NCBI GenBank assembly: GCA_029948255.1
Contig: JALIZF010001507.1
Span: 124,001 to 188,000, forward strand
Source of the DNA: Telmatactis stephensoni
Taxonomy: Eukaryota; Cnidaria; Anthozoa; Actiniaria; Isophelliidae
DNA: 64,000 nt
Reading direction: 5' to 3'
Each line of letters begins with the position of its first letter. Within the stretch, counting starts at the first letter, position 1. The notes under the pieces are model-generated. The model saw nothing but the letters and a program-made list of their open reading frames with translations. It was not told the DNA's origin and ran no database searches. The translations under genes were made by a program, and so were the position numbers. Positions 24,326 through 36,395 of this stretch are shown piece by piece.

Positions 24326-25768
24326 TTCAAATTATAGTCCTCTCTTATACATAATAGGAAGAAATCTCTCGATATATACAGAGCTGTATACACCCATTCC
24401 ACGAAACATCCAAAGAGCATACTAACTAGTATTGCAGTGAATCATGGAATTTGTTAAAATGACATTGTTGTGTTTGTTGTGTTTGTGATAATATATCAAA
24501 TGTTGGAGTGGTTTTTGTATGGCCATGATGAGGAAATGGATCATTTAGTTTGTAGTAGCTGATAATTAATAAAAACAATCATGGCTTTAAAGTTTTCTGC
24601 TAGCTATTACATGTAGTTTGCCTATTCTTTCATGGTATTTATGAAAATCACTCTATAGCAAAGGTGTTTGATTTAATAGATTGTCTATTTTATTGTTCAC
24701 AATATTTCTCAGAAAGGGTGCAAATAACATTATAGCATAACATTAATTTTTAGTAGACAAAAATTAACACTTCAGTTACTGTTAGTAATAGTGACATGCT
24801 GTTGGCTTGAATCAACAACTGTTAATATTGTTAAGCACGATGTATGTTTATTATACATGTATGGTCATATATTAGAAAGAAAGAGGAGATAACTGGTTTT
24901 TACAGTCAAACCAAGTCAAGCATGCTTCTTAATAAAATACAACCAGACAAATGCAATGATAAGTAGTTGTCATGAGTAAAATAGATAGCTACCAGTATGT
25001 TGAGTATCCTACAGAATTCAGCAAAAATGAATTATTTCATCAAAGGAGTGAAAAAATCACTATAAAAGTTTTTTACAATTAAATAGTAACATCTAGTTGA
25101 GTGTATTCAATGTTGATTATTCAAATATTGAAACAATTATTAGGTGCATAGTTGTCTTTATTTGACTGTTTTGATATTCATCTTATTAACCAGTGAATAA
25201 AAAACCACAAGTTTTTTCTATACATATTATCAGAATAAAGTATGTAGAACTATCAGAATAAACATGACATCCTTCATTAGTTTAATATCTACATGTATAT
25301 TGCTTCTAGATATCTTTTAAATTACTACCAAGTATTTTAATTATTATTGAAATTAATCTTAAAAGTGAGAATCCAAATGCCATGGGCAGATGGAAATATG
25401 TCAGGAATGTTTGAATGTTGTTTGGCCAATCAAGAGACAGTACACTAATAGACTCTGACCACAGCTACAAATGTAGATAACATGCACTGCAATCTCAACT
25501 CAATGTCATTGTATATGGCTAATATCCCACTTGGCAAACCTCTAAAATTGAAATGATTGGTTCTTGGATGCTTTTCCACTTATCATTCATGAAAGAGTAG
25601 AGATGTACAAATGTATTAGTTTGTTTCTTAACTACAATTTAATAGTTAATTTTGTGCCAAGCTTTCAAACAACTTGTCCATGATCATGCATCAATGCAAA
25701 ATGAAACTTATCACTATGTACACATGGATATAAAATGTAAATACATACATAAAGACAAAAACTTTTAC
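24326..25768. other. Spacer between the converging HECT and integrase genes
   Basis: AT-rich DNA with no supported gene. Being between two 3' ends it should hold both 3' UTRs; several AATAAA-type signals are present (for example near 25196 and 25233), too many to assign. Confidence 0.5.
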
Positions 25769-27768
25769 CTAAACTCTTGCATTAACAAAAGAACATGCTG
25801 ATAAGTAAACATCAATACCAAACCCCTGGTCATGTTGAAGTGGGGGCACTCTTCGCTGCAGTTCCAAGAAATCAGCATCACTTAAGGGATTGGATATCTC
25901 TGGTATCTCAAGTCCCAAATTATCATCCTCTCCTGGCAATGGACCATCAGGGTCAATCCCAAACTCATCCAAATTCTGTTGAGATTTACAAATTAATTTT
26001 AGTTAATATTATCAGCCCTTTTACACATTGATTTGGTAGAGCAATTTCACTTTACTAGATCAAATAAAGTTCTATTGTTGTGAGTTCTCCTGGGTATTAC
26101 TGTTTTTGTCATGAACTGTTCTGATTAAATGATATTAACTATTTCAGTCACTAGTTTGTGACTATTAGCAACAAGAAGAACATTTGATCTGCAAACACCA
26201 CATGCGAATAGTGACCAACTTGTACCTTCATTTATATATATTAATTCTAGTATCATATATTTACCTCCAAAGCCTCTAGCTCTAAAGCATTCCTTGCATC
26301 AGAATGCCTAGACAAATCTATCAGTCCTCTTATCCACAGCTGGTTAGGTGTTCTATTTCTTGTTGTTCTTATTGGGTGGTTGTCCCATCCACTTGCAAAA
26401 TTTGCAAGATGTTGATTTATTCTAGGTATAAACACATAATGCAAGCAAAACATGTTTACCTCGTTGCTTAAATCTAAATAGCCTGATTCTTCTAAAAAAT
26501 AAAAAACGGAGTAATAAATATAGAGACAACCAACAAATACATCGCACCAAAGTCTTTCAATCCTTTGATTGTGGACACTTGGTCCTATTATGTAGCTTCT
26601 TCTTCCAGGACCTCTAGAAGGATGGTTAAACATATACTGTGCAACTCTAACATTCTCAACACCTTGGTCACCCCTCACTCTTGATGGCAATCCATGATCT
26701 CTTACTGCATTCAAGAACAAATTTAAGACGGTGTTAGCTTTATTATTTCCTGAACATGACAGAAACATTATTTTTCTCGAATAACCATCGATACACCCAT
26801 GTACTACTATCCTCCATCTGCAAAAGAAGTTGAATATTTGGAATCAGCTTTAGATATGAGTTTTCCTCACTTGAAGTCACGTACATGTAAATATTAAAAG
26901 ATGATAAATTTAATGTCAAGTCGGGGACTTCAACCATTCAAAATATGACAATCATCCCTAGCATACCAATACAGTATATGGTCATATACATGTATGGAGT
27001 AAACTCCCCCCCCCCCTCCTTTGTTGGACTTCATACATACCTAATTAGTTTGTGGTTGCCATCATTGTGCCAAAGTGACAGGGGTGCTCTTACGTTATAT
27101 GACCTCCTATGTGTAACTCGCAGTTGAAGAGCTCTAACTAGTATTCCTTCTGGATCAGCCCTTCTCATAGCTTCTCTCACTCTGTATTCTTGTATTTTCA
27201 GTCCCCTTGATAACAGTTTTCCTCGCATACTTTTGTATCCAGAGTTTGGAAATTCATCTAATATAGCTGTTATGGTCATATCAAGATCTGAGTCGGTAAT
27301 ATTTGAATATGTACCGCGAACAGACAAACCAAATTGCTTCAACCTTCGCTGAATCGTTTTTGAGGATACACACAGCATTTCGGCTATATCAATGGCCTTA
27401 AAACCAAAGTCCAGGAAGTACTCAATTTGCTCTTTACTTATGTTTAGTTGTGGTCTTCCCTTTAATCCAGTTGTTATGAGAGGAATAGCGTTCTCTCTAT
27501 TGCAATTATACAAATCTCCATCGAGTGCTGCAAGCATCTGCTGAGCACTTCGTAAGCCAGTTGAGAGAGATGTCTCGAGGTTTCCTCCGAGCCTCAACAA
27601 CAACGATGAGAGCCAGTCAATTCGATACCTCGCGTAGTCGATCAAGTTAGCAGGGTTGTTTATTGAGGGACTCTCCAGTTGGTTTATCACCTCACCCAGA
27701 ATCGTTGTTATGTTTGAAACAATTAAATCATGAGGATTTTGATGCTGTCCTTCGTGACGGGAAGCCAT
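25769..27768 (-). CDS. IS3EU-type integrase/transposase
   Basis: Three exons (27768-27041, 26817-26265, 25975-25769, minus strand) join to 495 codons plus stop. Start chosen at [10 protein letters not shown]; an upstream in-frame Met at 27828 falls inside the TIR. Residues ~110-150 form a helix-turn-helix ([20 protein letters not shown] .. [11 protein letters not shown]). Residues ~173-208 resemble IS3 OrfB HTH_21. The core has [10 protein letters not shown] (Asp236), [18 protein letters not shown] (Asp293) and HNQRIERLW (Glu330), giving DD(36)E. An acidic C-terminal tail follows. It would cut and join the element ends in the nucleus. All catalytic residues are present. Confidence 0.85.
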
Positions 27769-27797
27769 GATTACCAAGGAACCAACGTACGAGTCAA

Positions 27798-28217
27798 CAC
27801 AGGAATCCCGCGCAAAAACCGCCACCACAAGTTACTGCAGGCTCATGGTTATGATCACGTGGTTTACGATCCAATTGAATGTCGCTTCCTAAGAGGTCCG
27901 ATCGAATGGCATGAATTACGATCGAATATAAGTTACGGTCAAACGGCTGAATTACGATCGAATGGCATGAGTTACGGACAAATGATATGAATCACGATCC
28001 ACTTGCATGAAGTACGATCCAATGGCATGAAGTACGATCGAATGGCACGAGTTACGGTCGAATGACATGATTTACGAGCTAATGACAGTAGGAATTAGGA
28101 TCCGATAACATGATTTACGGTAAAAGGACACGAGTTACGATTTAATGACGGTAGGAATACGATCCAATGGCATAAAATACGATCGAATTGCATTTATGTC
28201 CGTAATCCCCCTCCATA
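27798..28217. repeat. Right long TIR with subterminal repeats
   Basis: Inverted copy of the left TIR, ending GGATTACGGACATAA in reverse complement and TATGGAGG at the very tip. The integrase start ATG is 30 bp inside the inner edge, so the TIR must contain or abut that gene's promoter. Confidence 0.9.
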
Positions 28218-30540
28218 CGATAGTATGGCAAATGTATATTGTCTGAAGAACGTCTTTGGTCATTTTGTAGAATTAATGTAGGGGCTTTTAGCATCGATTT
28301 TTTAAAAGTTTTGTTTTGGTGGGCGGGAGGATAACACATCCCAACGGCCTGTTTCAAGGTCAGAGTTCGCAGAATAATATCAAAAACCACAGTTACAAAT
28401 AAGTGCATGAGATAAGAACTTTTGACTTTGTTCGAAAATTTAAGATATTTATAATAGAATTTACTAGTCAAATTGGAAAATTCTGATTATTTTAATAAAA
28501 TCAAACCATGCTCAAATGGTGTCGTTCTTTTTAAGGTGACAACTCGAAGAAAAGGAAGAAAACGAAAAATCGAGCAATCTAAAGAATCCCGAAAGAAATG
28601 GTAGTCTGAGTGCTTACAATATATTCGTGAAAAATTTTGCAAACTAAATTGTACTAAATAGTGTGAAGTCCTTTGTTTTCTATTGTTTAATTATTGCAAT
28701 AATTAGACAACAGAAAGCTGTGTGCCCAAGGCATTAAAGACGCATGAGAGAAAATAAAAAGAACGATTAACAAACGTAAGCATGGCACAAGGCATAGCCA
28801 AGTGGGACTCTAGTTTGTTAAGCAGAAAAGCATCAGACAGTGTCTTAAATGTTTTGGCAACAAATCACTTTGAAAGCCATGAAAAACATTTTCTGAAGTA
28901 ATGAAGAATGAATGGTTTCTGGTTGTTATAATTGATTGTACAACCATACATACTAACAGACGACCAACTCAAGAAAAAGCATCAAAGTGCTGTTTTGTAA
29001 GAATCCTGCTGCATTTTCTGTTTTGGGAGTAGATAAAGATATAATAGAGACCTTTAGCATCGCGTTGACCGCAAACGGCAAACCGCAGGATATAGTCCAG
29101 GAAAATAGTGCAGAATTTATGTAGAAATGTGCAAATTTGTGTAACAAGCATGAAATTTTGCACACAGTTATAGAGGTTCAGGTTCTGAGTAACTCTGGAA
29201 GTGGAGCCACGCCCAAAAATCAATTACTTAGATATCCATATTTTGGAATTAATTAGTAAGGATCTTGATAGACATTTAACAACAAAAATTAACGCAATGA
29301 GTTGGACGTTTCGATGACCTCCTGTCATCATTCTCAACAACAATTCATTGACAGATCAAGCGTGAATTAATTGACAAGGAAAATATATTTATAATTTGCG
29401 ACCTTTGAGATCCGTTTTCATCAAAACAAGTGCCAGTTGAAAGTCTGAAGTCAACCAGTTGGAAACGAGGTCCAAAAGGAGTTCATTCTGTAGCTTTTGA
29501 TAACTACAGGTAACTTTGGACAGACTCTGGCAAGTAATTGGACAAAAATAAGGACTAGTTGAAGGAATTTACCATATTCCAGGATGAACTTACAGTCATT
29601 TGAGTGCTACTTTGTATGGGACTATCATCATTCATACATGAGAGGAAAAGAGCTAGTTTAGTTAGCGGAATAGAATCGTGTTTCATACCTAAGCGGTTTT
29701 TCAAAAACCAGTGGTCAAGAAAATAAAGGTGTGTTCAGTTTAATTGATAAGCCAGAGAGATTTTTTTCAGAGTTTTTGTTTTCATTGATTTGTGTTTTAA
29801 CGTTTGCAGCTAAAAATCAGCACAACTAAAAAAAAAATAGGCGAATATATAGCCAGTAATGAGCTTAGTTCAATTGACTTAACTTTATGAAATTATTTCA
29901 TTCAAGAACTGTTTTAGAGCTTACCAACATCGATAATATTCGAGGAAAATCTAAACTTTCATGCTTTCATGCTCAAACCTGATATTTTTACTCACGTGAT
30001 ATTTTTACTCATAAATGATGAGTTGGATAATAAAGTAGATTTTATGCCTTCTTGATAGTGATTCTCCAGAAGATTTCAAGCTAGAAAGCCTTTGCTCATC
30101 ATGGAAAGACCGCCATCCATACAAAGGAGCCTCCTTTGTAGAGTATTTCAACAAGCATTAAGTCCCAAGAGGAAAGAGGCATGTGTGGACTTGGCTTTCC
30201 CGCCAAGCCCTATACACAAAAAGGATATGGTCAATCAATCAAAATTTGTTGCTCAAATTTGATAATCAAAATGTCAAAATCGAATTAATTGTCAATCCCA
30301 TTGAACAAATTGACAAAGCCAATAATTGAAATACCAAAGTGACATTGACAGAGGACATTCGGGATATTTCAGTAAAAAGGTAAAAAGGTAAAGCTCTGTA
30401 TTTAACGTCGAAAGTTCCTTTAGCTACAAGCAACGCTATAAGCTAGTCTCCCAGGAAGCCGACGGTGCGCTCATTTTACCCCCCTCTTTCCATCAGTGCT
30501 CTGTTTTAAGAGTATTTAAAGCTAATTAAAGCTACAAGGA
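28218..30540. other. Non-coding stretch with element remnants
   Basis: No gene can be supported. It holds a half copy of the 3976-4254 MITE (28611-28690) and a Penelope-like 3' end remnant (about 29255-29345). The remainder is AT-rich with short direct repeats. Confidence 0.5.
29255..29345 (-). repeat. Penelope-like 3' terminus remnant
   Basis: On the minus strand, GAATGATGACAGGAGGTCAT followed by CGAAACGTCC has the hairpin-then-CGAAACGTC layout common at ends of Penelope-like elements, where hammerhead-ribozyme relics occur. Only this fragment remains; the assignment rests on the motif. Confidence 0.4.
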
Positions 30541-30547
30541 AAGGAAA

Positions 30548-30682
30548 GAAGCCGAAACAAGGATGTGAGATCTGTGGATCGAACTAGGGACCTCTCGCAC
30601 CGAAGGCTGCGCACTAACCAACTGTGCCATCCTTGCTCCTTAGGCCGCGCACTAACCAACTGTGCCATCCTTCCTCCTTAGA
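30548..30682 (-). mobile_element. tRNA-derived SINE (head)
   Basis: Minus strand: GGATGGCACAGTTGGTTAGT (A box) and CCTAGTTCGATCC (B box) spaced as in a tRNA gene; the cloverleaf is too diverged to be a functional tRNA. The A-box half is repeated at about 30644-30680. Confidence 0.65.
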
Positions 30683-31418
30683 ACTTAGCAAGTTCTAGCA
30701 AATTGACCAATTAGAGCACCATCACGTTGGCGGCCATTTGTAGGTGTTCTCAGTTGAACTGAAAACATTGGCAAGTTTTAGCTTCTGAAATGTTTTCTTT
30801 TTTTAATAATAATGTATTTTATTCATGTTCACTGAAGCAGAGAGACTTAAGAAGTATTTCCGTTGCATACGATCATTGTTTCAGAGGAAAATTCTTGCTC
30901 TATAACTAAAATGATGGAGTGTAAACCTGTAGCGATCTACAGGTTTCAGAAAGTCCAGAAAGCATGGCACAAATAAAGTTGGAGGCAGAAAAAATGAGTC
31001 TTGAGGCTGAGAGACAAATGGGGAAAGATAGAATGGAAGCAGAGAGAACAAAGGGGAAGTGCTTATGAAGAGGAGCAATTAAAAGTCCATTTATGCTACG
31101 ACAAAATTGGCATGGCACGGGTAAAAATGGGCACGGGTGCTACTTAATTTTGGTACGGCACAGGTAAGATCAAAAGTATAAATGGGTCGGTCCTTTTGGC
31201 ACTGTGCCATTTTTTTAGCCGTGCCGAGACCACCTAAAACAGGTAGTCTTGGCATGGCTAAATGAGGTACCGTACCAATTCTTTGTGCAATGTAAACGCG
31301 CATCCGTGCCGTGCCCAATCTGGTTCTCAGAGCCAGCATTCCTTGTTATACAAACGTAACCATAAGAGCATGCGTATCCTCATTTATATCGTTGTGCACA
31401 TGCTCAACACTTTTCAAA

Positions 31419-33685
31419 ATGGTGGAAAAGAGGAACAACAAAAAGAAAACCTGCAGTACAAATAGAGGTGTTGTGTGGCACGACAATGCTACTCAAGCTT
31501 TAATCAATGTATGGAGTGAAGAGAGCATAGGGTTAGCACTTGAAGATGCAAAATCTTCCAAAGAAACAAGGGATATTCATCGTTCTATGATGATAGGTTC
31601 ACATTACTTTCGAAATCCAAAGCAAAGCTACACGGTAGTAGTTAGAGGTTAACAGCAGTCTTGTTACAGTCTTATTTAGGTGCAATTGCACAACCAAGGA
31701 TTCACTAATTACACCATTGATAATGGCACAAACAAAATGAAAAAACTAAGCAAAGGTATAAAAGAGAGGTGGACAAGAAAAAGAGGAGTGGAAAAGGCAA
31801 AGGAAAAGTGTGGAAGTTCTTCGATCCACTGAATGAAATATTGGGTCATCGCCCTTGTGTTCAACCCACGTTTCTTATTGATGCATCAAAAAATGGTAGT
31901 GAAAATGAAGCAGCTAGCAAAGATGGTAATTACAAATTATTATTATTATTATATTATTTTTTTGTAAATAAATTGCATTTGCATCTTATTTCAGTACTAG
32001 CTACAACTGCACTGCATAATTCACGTGATGGACAACCTTTGCTCACTGTGATATACAAATACCAAACCGAGTATTAATAAGTCAGTAAATATGAATGTAG
32101 AAATTCACCAGATTTACAGATACTACTATTGAATGAAAATATTTTTTATTTCACATTTTGCTTTTCTTCTTGATAAATAGTTGTACATTCACTTAAAAGT
32201 ATGGATATGGCGAAATATTTACGAAGGTTTGTCCTAAGTGTGGATATATTGAAGACAGTCTCCAATCAGCTGGCATACATGAAAGTGAAAGTGGAGTGGT
32301 TAAAGTTTACACAGAGGATGACAAATTCTCATGCCCTAGATGTGCATCATTAGACATGTCAAATACAGGTAACTCTCTATTTCAAAGCTAGGAAAGGCGT
32401 TTTTCTTAATGTTAATAATCTCAATCTAAATTGAATTAAAGTCTATAGCTATCCCTATATTTTTGTGCATAGTTCAAATATATATCTCAAAAACCTCTAG
32501 CTGCAGTTATTCTATATCAATATATATCTGTTAAAACTGTATGAATGCATATGCAATTATATCTACTCTTGGTGTGTGAATAAAATATAACTTGAAATTT
32601 GCAGTTGAGGAGTTCAAGTCTACATGAGTTAAGTAGCTGTACATGCATTTGCAAATGTAACTTCCAGCTATTCTCATTTATCTAGATGCTGAAATAAATG
32701 ATGATCCTGAAGTTTCAGATCAGGCCAGTGATCAAGTGCCAACAGAAGGGCAGGGTTATAAATTAGATGTAGATAGTCCTTTTCCACTTTAAGGCCGGGT
32801 TCACACGATGACAAAAGCATAGATATAAGCATAAGCATAAGAAACAAAATTTTCCATTTTCTTATGCTTATGCTTATGCTTATGGCCTAATGCTGCGTGT
32901 GTGAAACATTAAAAAATGCTTATGCTTATGCCGTTGTCATGTGAATTGGCTTAAAAGATACAGTCGAGTGAGACTTTGACACATCATTTGGATGCAATAA
33001 ATTGTTGAGGTTTGGGATTGTACAGGCCACATTCAACTGTATTTTGGGAAAGTAGTATTCAGTTATTCCAGTTATAATATGGTTATGGAGATGACATGCC
33101 ATCATAATGTATTTTTGTTACTATGTAGGTGCTGTTGGTGATGACAGTGGCTCTGTTGTTGAAAGTTCTGAAACAAAATCAAAGCCACCAAAAACAAAGC
33201 CTAAAAAGAAAACCAGCTTCGAGAAAGGCATAAAAGTAATATGTGACAAGTTAAATAGCTCTTGTGAAAATGAAATGGAATGGTAATAATGATAAAATAT
33301 GCGATTGCCTTTTGTTATCCAGGGTACCACAGCTACTCCAATCAGTGCATCTTTTACTATCAAATCATATAAAAATACATCTTTGTTTATCAGGCTCATG
33401 AAAATGGAAGAAAATAGACAGAAGCATGAGTTAGACAAACAAACCCAATTAGAAAATGAAAGACATGCCCAGGAAAGAGAGCATGAATTGAAGATATTAA
33501 GTCTCCTCCTGGGCCAGCAGGCACAGAATCCAAGCGACTACAGTAGATATATGACCGGAATGGTACCACCACATCCAATGCCCTCTTGCTATTCAATGCC
33601 ATCTTATAATAACTGGGATACAGCTGCCAACTCCCAATCAACAAGCAGCAATGAAGAAAACCCTGTACATTATACTACACTGTAA
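31419..33685 (+). CDS. Harbinger-associated MADF/Myb-like DNA-binding protein (several exons)
   Basis: The first exon begins MVEKRNNKKK and continues VVWHDNATQALINVWSEE, the Trp-rich first helix of a Myb/MADF domain. A second block (about 31745-31926) has GKVWKFFDPLNEILGHRP. Later exons at 33128-33284 (Lys/Pro-rich) and about 33394-33685 (charged coiled coil ending NPVHYTTL) complete the pattern of Harbinger ORF2 proteins, which bring the transposase to DNA and into the nucleus. A CPKCG..CPRC zinc-ribbon-like segment at about 32221-32367 may be an extra exon. The splice pattern is uncertain and the frame may be broken after the first exon. Confidence 0.5.
32791..32955. mobile_element. MITE rich in GCATAAGCATAAG
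   Basis: AAGGCCGGGTTCACACGATG at the left is mirrored by CATGTGAATTGGCTT at the right; the interior has repeated CATAAG / CTTATG hexamers that pair with each other. It lies inside the Harbinger element. Confidence 0.75.
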
Positions 33686-33764
33686 AGTTTATTACAGTAG
33701 TTCTTAAATTGTTACTCAAGCTGTTTTTATGTCACACAATATAATTTGTAACATAACCCCTAAT

Positions 33765-34001
33765 GCAGGGCTGTCAACTCTCCTTGATAAGCCGGGAGTC
33801 TCAAGATTTCGGACTGTATCTCCCGGCCATCTCAAAATTGGAGGTTCAAATCTCCCGGATAATAGCTCGAATCCTAAAATCGCAAACAATTTAACTGAAA
33901 TACTTCCCCCTTCTCCTCCCACTGAGCATGAATATCAACTCAATTCAAAGTAAAAAAATGTTGATCTCCAGATACAAAAGCCTTGGGGTTGACAGCCCTG
34001 C
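33765..34001. mobile_element. hAT-like MITE, GCAGGGCTGTCAAC ends
   Basis: GCAGGGCTGTCAACTC at the left and GGTTGACAGCCCTGC at the right are inverted. CAGGG-type tips suggest a hAT-mobilised element. No clear target duplication was seen. Confidence 0.7.
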
Positions 34002-34292
34002 TGATGTTTAGATAAAAGTTTGGCTCTAGTAGCCTAAGCACAAGTCTAGTAGCCTAAGCTCAATGTTTGTATAAGAGGCTACTATATTGGGAGCTGTCAG
34101 TTTTCAACATAAATATAATAAATTTCAATTGTAATGTTTACTGTGTCATCTTATATTGTATCATCAGCAGAGATAACAAATTCAGAAACTTACTCAAGAC
34201 TAAATAGCAAAACATCCTTTGTATTCCATTATATAATAGTGCTGTTTTGCATTGTTTAGATAGTATAATTTCACAAATTAAGTACCATTACT

Positions 34293-34422
34293 CTACAAAC
34301 ACTAAAATTGTTCAATACTTTGCACTATTTAGTACTTAATAGCACTAATAAAACTATAGAAAACAATAATTTTAGCATAATTTAGCACTATTTACTGTTG
34401 CATGATTTTAGTGTTTGTAGTC
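34293..34422. repeat. Short MITE-like inverted repeat
   Basis: CTACAAACACTAAAATTG is mirrored by GATTTTAGTGTTTGTAG, with TTTAGTACTTAATAGCACTA palindromic material between. Related TTTAGCACTA motifs occur at 7905-8010 in the GH116 gene. Confidence 0.6.
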
Positions 34423-34559
34423 AACTTCAAAAATATCTATTTCAAAAATGTACACAAATATCAATTTCACAGGTTAAAGAAAATGACTTACACATGTACA
34501 AACAGAAATAATCTTATAATGACCCTACAGGTGACTTGAAATACTCTGTTAATGCAGTT

Positions 34560-36031
34560 CTAATATTGATAGTCTGCTTTAATAGGTACCTCCTGTTCAC
34601 AAATATTGTGTAAAATACAAGAAGTTACAGCTATGGAAACATTCTCGACAATCATGTCAACTCTCTTTGAAAAACGCTGAAATCTGCCTTTCCATCTGCC
34701 TAAGGTATTTTTAATGGTCATGCGAGCACGACTCAATCTGTAATTGTATGTTCTGTGAGCAACACAATTGTCTGATTTCCCACTATAGCCTTTCAAAAGC
34801 CATGATAACAATGGATATGCTGGATCCCCAAGGAAAACTGGGGAAATCTTTGTCCCATTTATGTCCTCAGACATATTATCCATGAACAACTTTCCCTCAT
34901 TTGCTAGATGGTACACATGGGAATTAGCCAGGACACGGGCATCATGCACACTTCCAGGCCAACAAACAACAATAGATAATTACAATCACAAATTCCTTGC
35001 ATCATAATGCTGTGGAATCCATTTCTGTTGACATAATCTAAAAGTATATTAGACATTTATTTCAAATTAATAATGAGATAAATAATAGATACAATTTAAG
35101 AAATTCAGACTTTTGTCTGCCTCGATATAATACTGTAGCTTATGGAAGACACTCCATTAAATTTTTAGGTCCATTATTATGGGCTAAATTAACCAAAGAA
35201 GAAAGAAATATAAAAACTTTGTCAGCTTTTAAGACGGCAATTAGAAAAAAGGATATATCAGCTGTGATTGAAGGATGTGGTAGGGATTGCTATTTATGTC
35301 AGAATTAAGTAATTTTATAATTTTATATTTTATATTTTAAGTAAATAATTTTTGATGACCATAGATTAGGAATAGGATAGAGATATAAATAATATATTTT
35401 TAGTAGTTTTATAATTTATATGATTTTCTTATATTGTATTTCTTTTTACTATTTATTGTATTTTTAATTTGTGTCCCCAATTAGTGCCACCTTGGCGCTA
35501 GAACGACTAGACACCTTAAAAAAGATTATGTATGTATGTATGTATGTATCTGTGTAATTATCGGGTGGACCAAGAATGGGTACATGAGTACCATCTATTG
35601 CCCCAGCACACATGGGAAACCCCCATTTGTTTTTGTACTTATTGATGATTTCTTCTAGCTCTTCCCCTTTGGGTAGGAATATAAAAGATGACATCATGTT
35701 GTCAACTATTGCCTGGAATACCTCTCTTATACAAATACAAACAAAAGAAGGAGAAACTCCAAATAGATTAGCGATAGTACGGTACTCTGCAGTACTTGAC
35801 AAATAGTACAAGGACTATGGCTACTCTGCATCTAGTGGACACAGCAGGCCGTAATCGTGTATCTTGGTGAGATATTTTGTCCTGAATCTGTTCTACTAGG
35901 TAATTAAATATGTCTCTTGAGACTCTAAAATTCTTGTACCATTCCTTGTTCCCATGCTGTGTCTGCCATAACAAACCAAGCATTTGTGCGAGGAGACATC
36001 CATATGCCTCGAATTCTATAATATCGGGCAA
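34560..36031 (-). pseudogene. Harbinger transposase (DDE_Tnp_4), inactivated
   Basis: Read from 36031 down: HGNKEWYKNFRVSRDIFNYL, then YYLSSTAEYRTIANLFGVS, CAGAIDGTHVPI (first Asp), VHDARVLANS (second Asp), FLGDPAYPLLSWL and NYRLSRARMTIKNTLGRWKG. Damage: a frameshift near 35810; a LINE inserted between the first and second Asp blocks (35045-35551); another frameshift near 34950 just before VHDARV; and Lys where PIF/Harbinger enzymes have the catalytic Glu (VENAFG becomes IKNTLG). It cannot work as a transposase. Confidence 0.8.
35045..35551 (+). mobile_element. 5'-truncated LINE (CR1/L2-like) 3' end
   Basis: The frame CLPRYNTVAYGRHSIKFLG, PLLWAKLTKEERNIKTLSAF and GCGRDCYLCQN-stop is the typical C terminus of a non-LTR retrotransposon polymerase. 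It is followed by a 3' UTR and ends in a (TATG)n tail at about 35530-35551. Inserted in the Harbinger transposase. Confidence 0.75.
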
Positions 36032-36395
36032 GAAGTATTGATAGGAATCTAATTTTTCTCTTTCTCGACAACCTACAAATCATGAATATATCATCGAAAT
36101 TCCTACTACTCAATGTGGCAAGGAAATGTTCTTTTCTTGGTAAAATGCACGTTTTCTAACATTCAACCAAAACAAAACACACTTCCTCCAAACAGCCGCC
36201 ATTTTGGTAGCTTGTTTTACGCATACTCTTTCATATTGTACTGACCCAATGGAATGCAGGCTCATGTAATCTCTCGTGCCGGGCCCAAGCCCAAAATTTT
36301 GCAGAAAAACGGATGCTGTGTAAAAAATGAGTGTAAATATGCCGTGCCGTGCCAACATGGGGTGTAGGAGCGACCGTCTATAAATAGCGATTTAG

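Larger units (their letters stand above)
14398..28217. mobile_element. 13.8-kb IS3-like (IS3EU-type) DNA transposon with HECT-ligase cargo
   Basis: The element is delimited by ~420-bp inverted repeats starting TATGGAGGGGGATTACGG. The right gene encodes a DD(36)E integrase preceded by a [23 protein letters not shown] segment resembling the HTH_21 of bacterial IS3 OrfB, so I assign it to the IS3EU superfamily named in Repbase. The left gene encodes a HECT-domain protein. Both start just inside a TIR and converge. The bases flanking the termini (GTTGTT and CGATAG) do not form a duplication; if the ends are TGGAGG..CCTCCA, a TA duplication is possible. Many smaller MITEs have inserted into the HECT-gene introns. 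Both genes are open, so the element may be autonomous or recently active. Confidence 0.8.
31085..36395. mobile_element. Harbinger/PIF-type DNA transposon, decayed
   Basis: It carries the usual Harbinger pair: a MADF/Myb-like DNA-binding gene (+) and a DDE_Tnp_4 transposase (-), converging. Ends share TTGGCAYGGCACGG in inverse orientation (about 31113 and 36350), and GCCGTGCC blocks recur inside both ends. Exact termini and the expected 3-bp target duplication could not be fixed. Confidence 0.65.

Noticed and set aside
31091..31339. 82-codon minus-strand frame at the Harbinger left end
   Set aside because: Falls on GGCACGG-type subterminal repeats; no homology.
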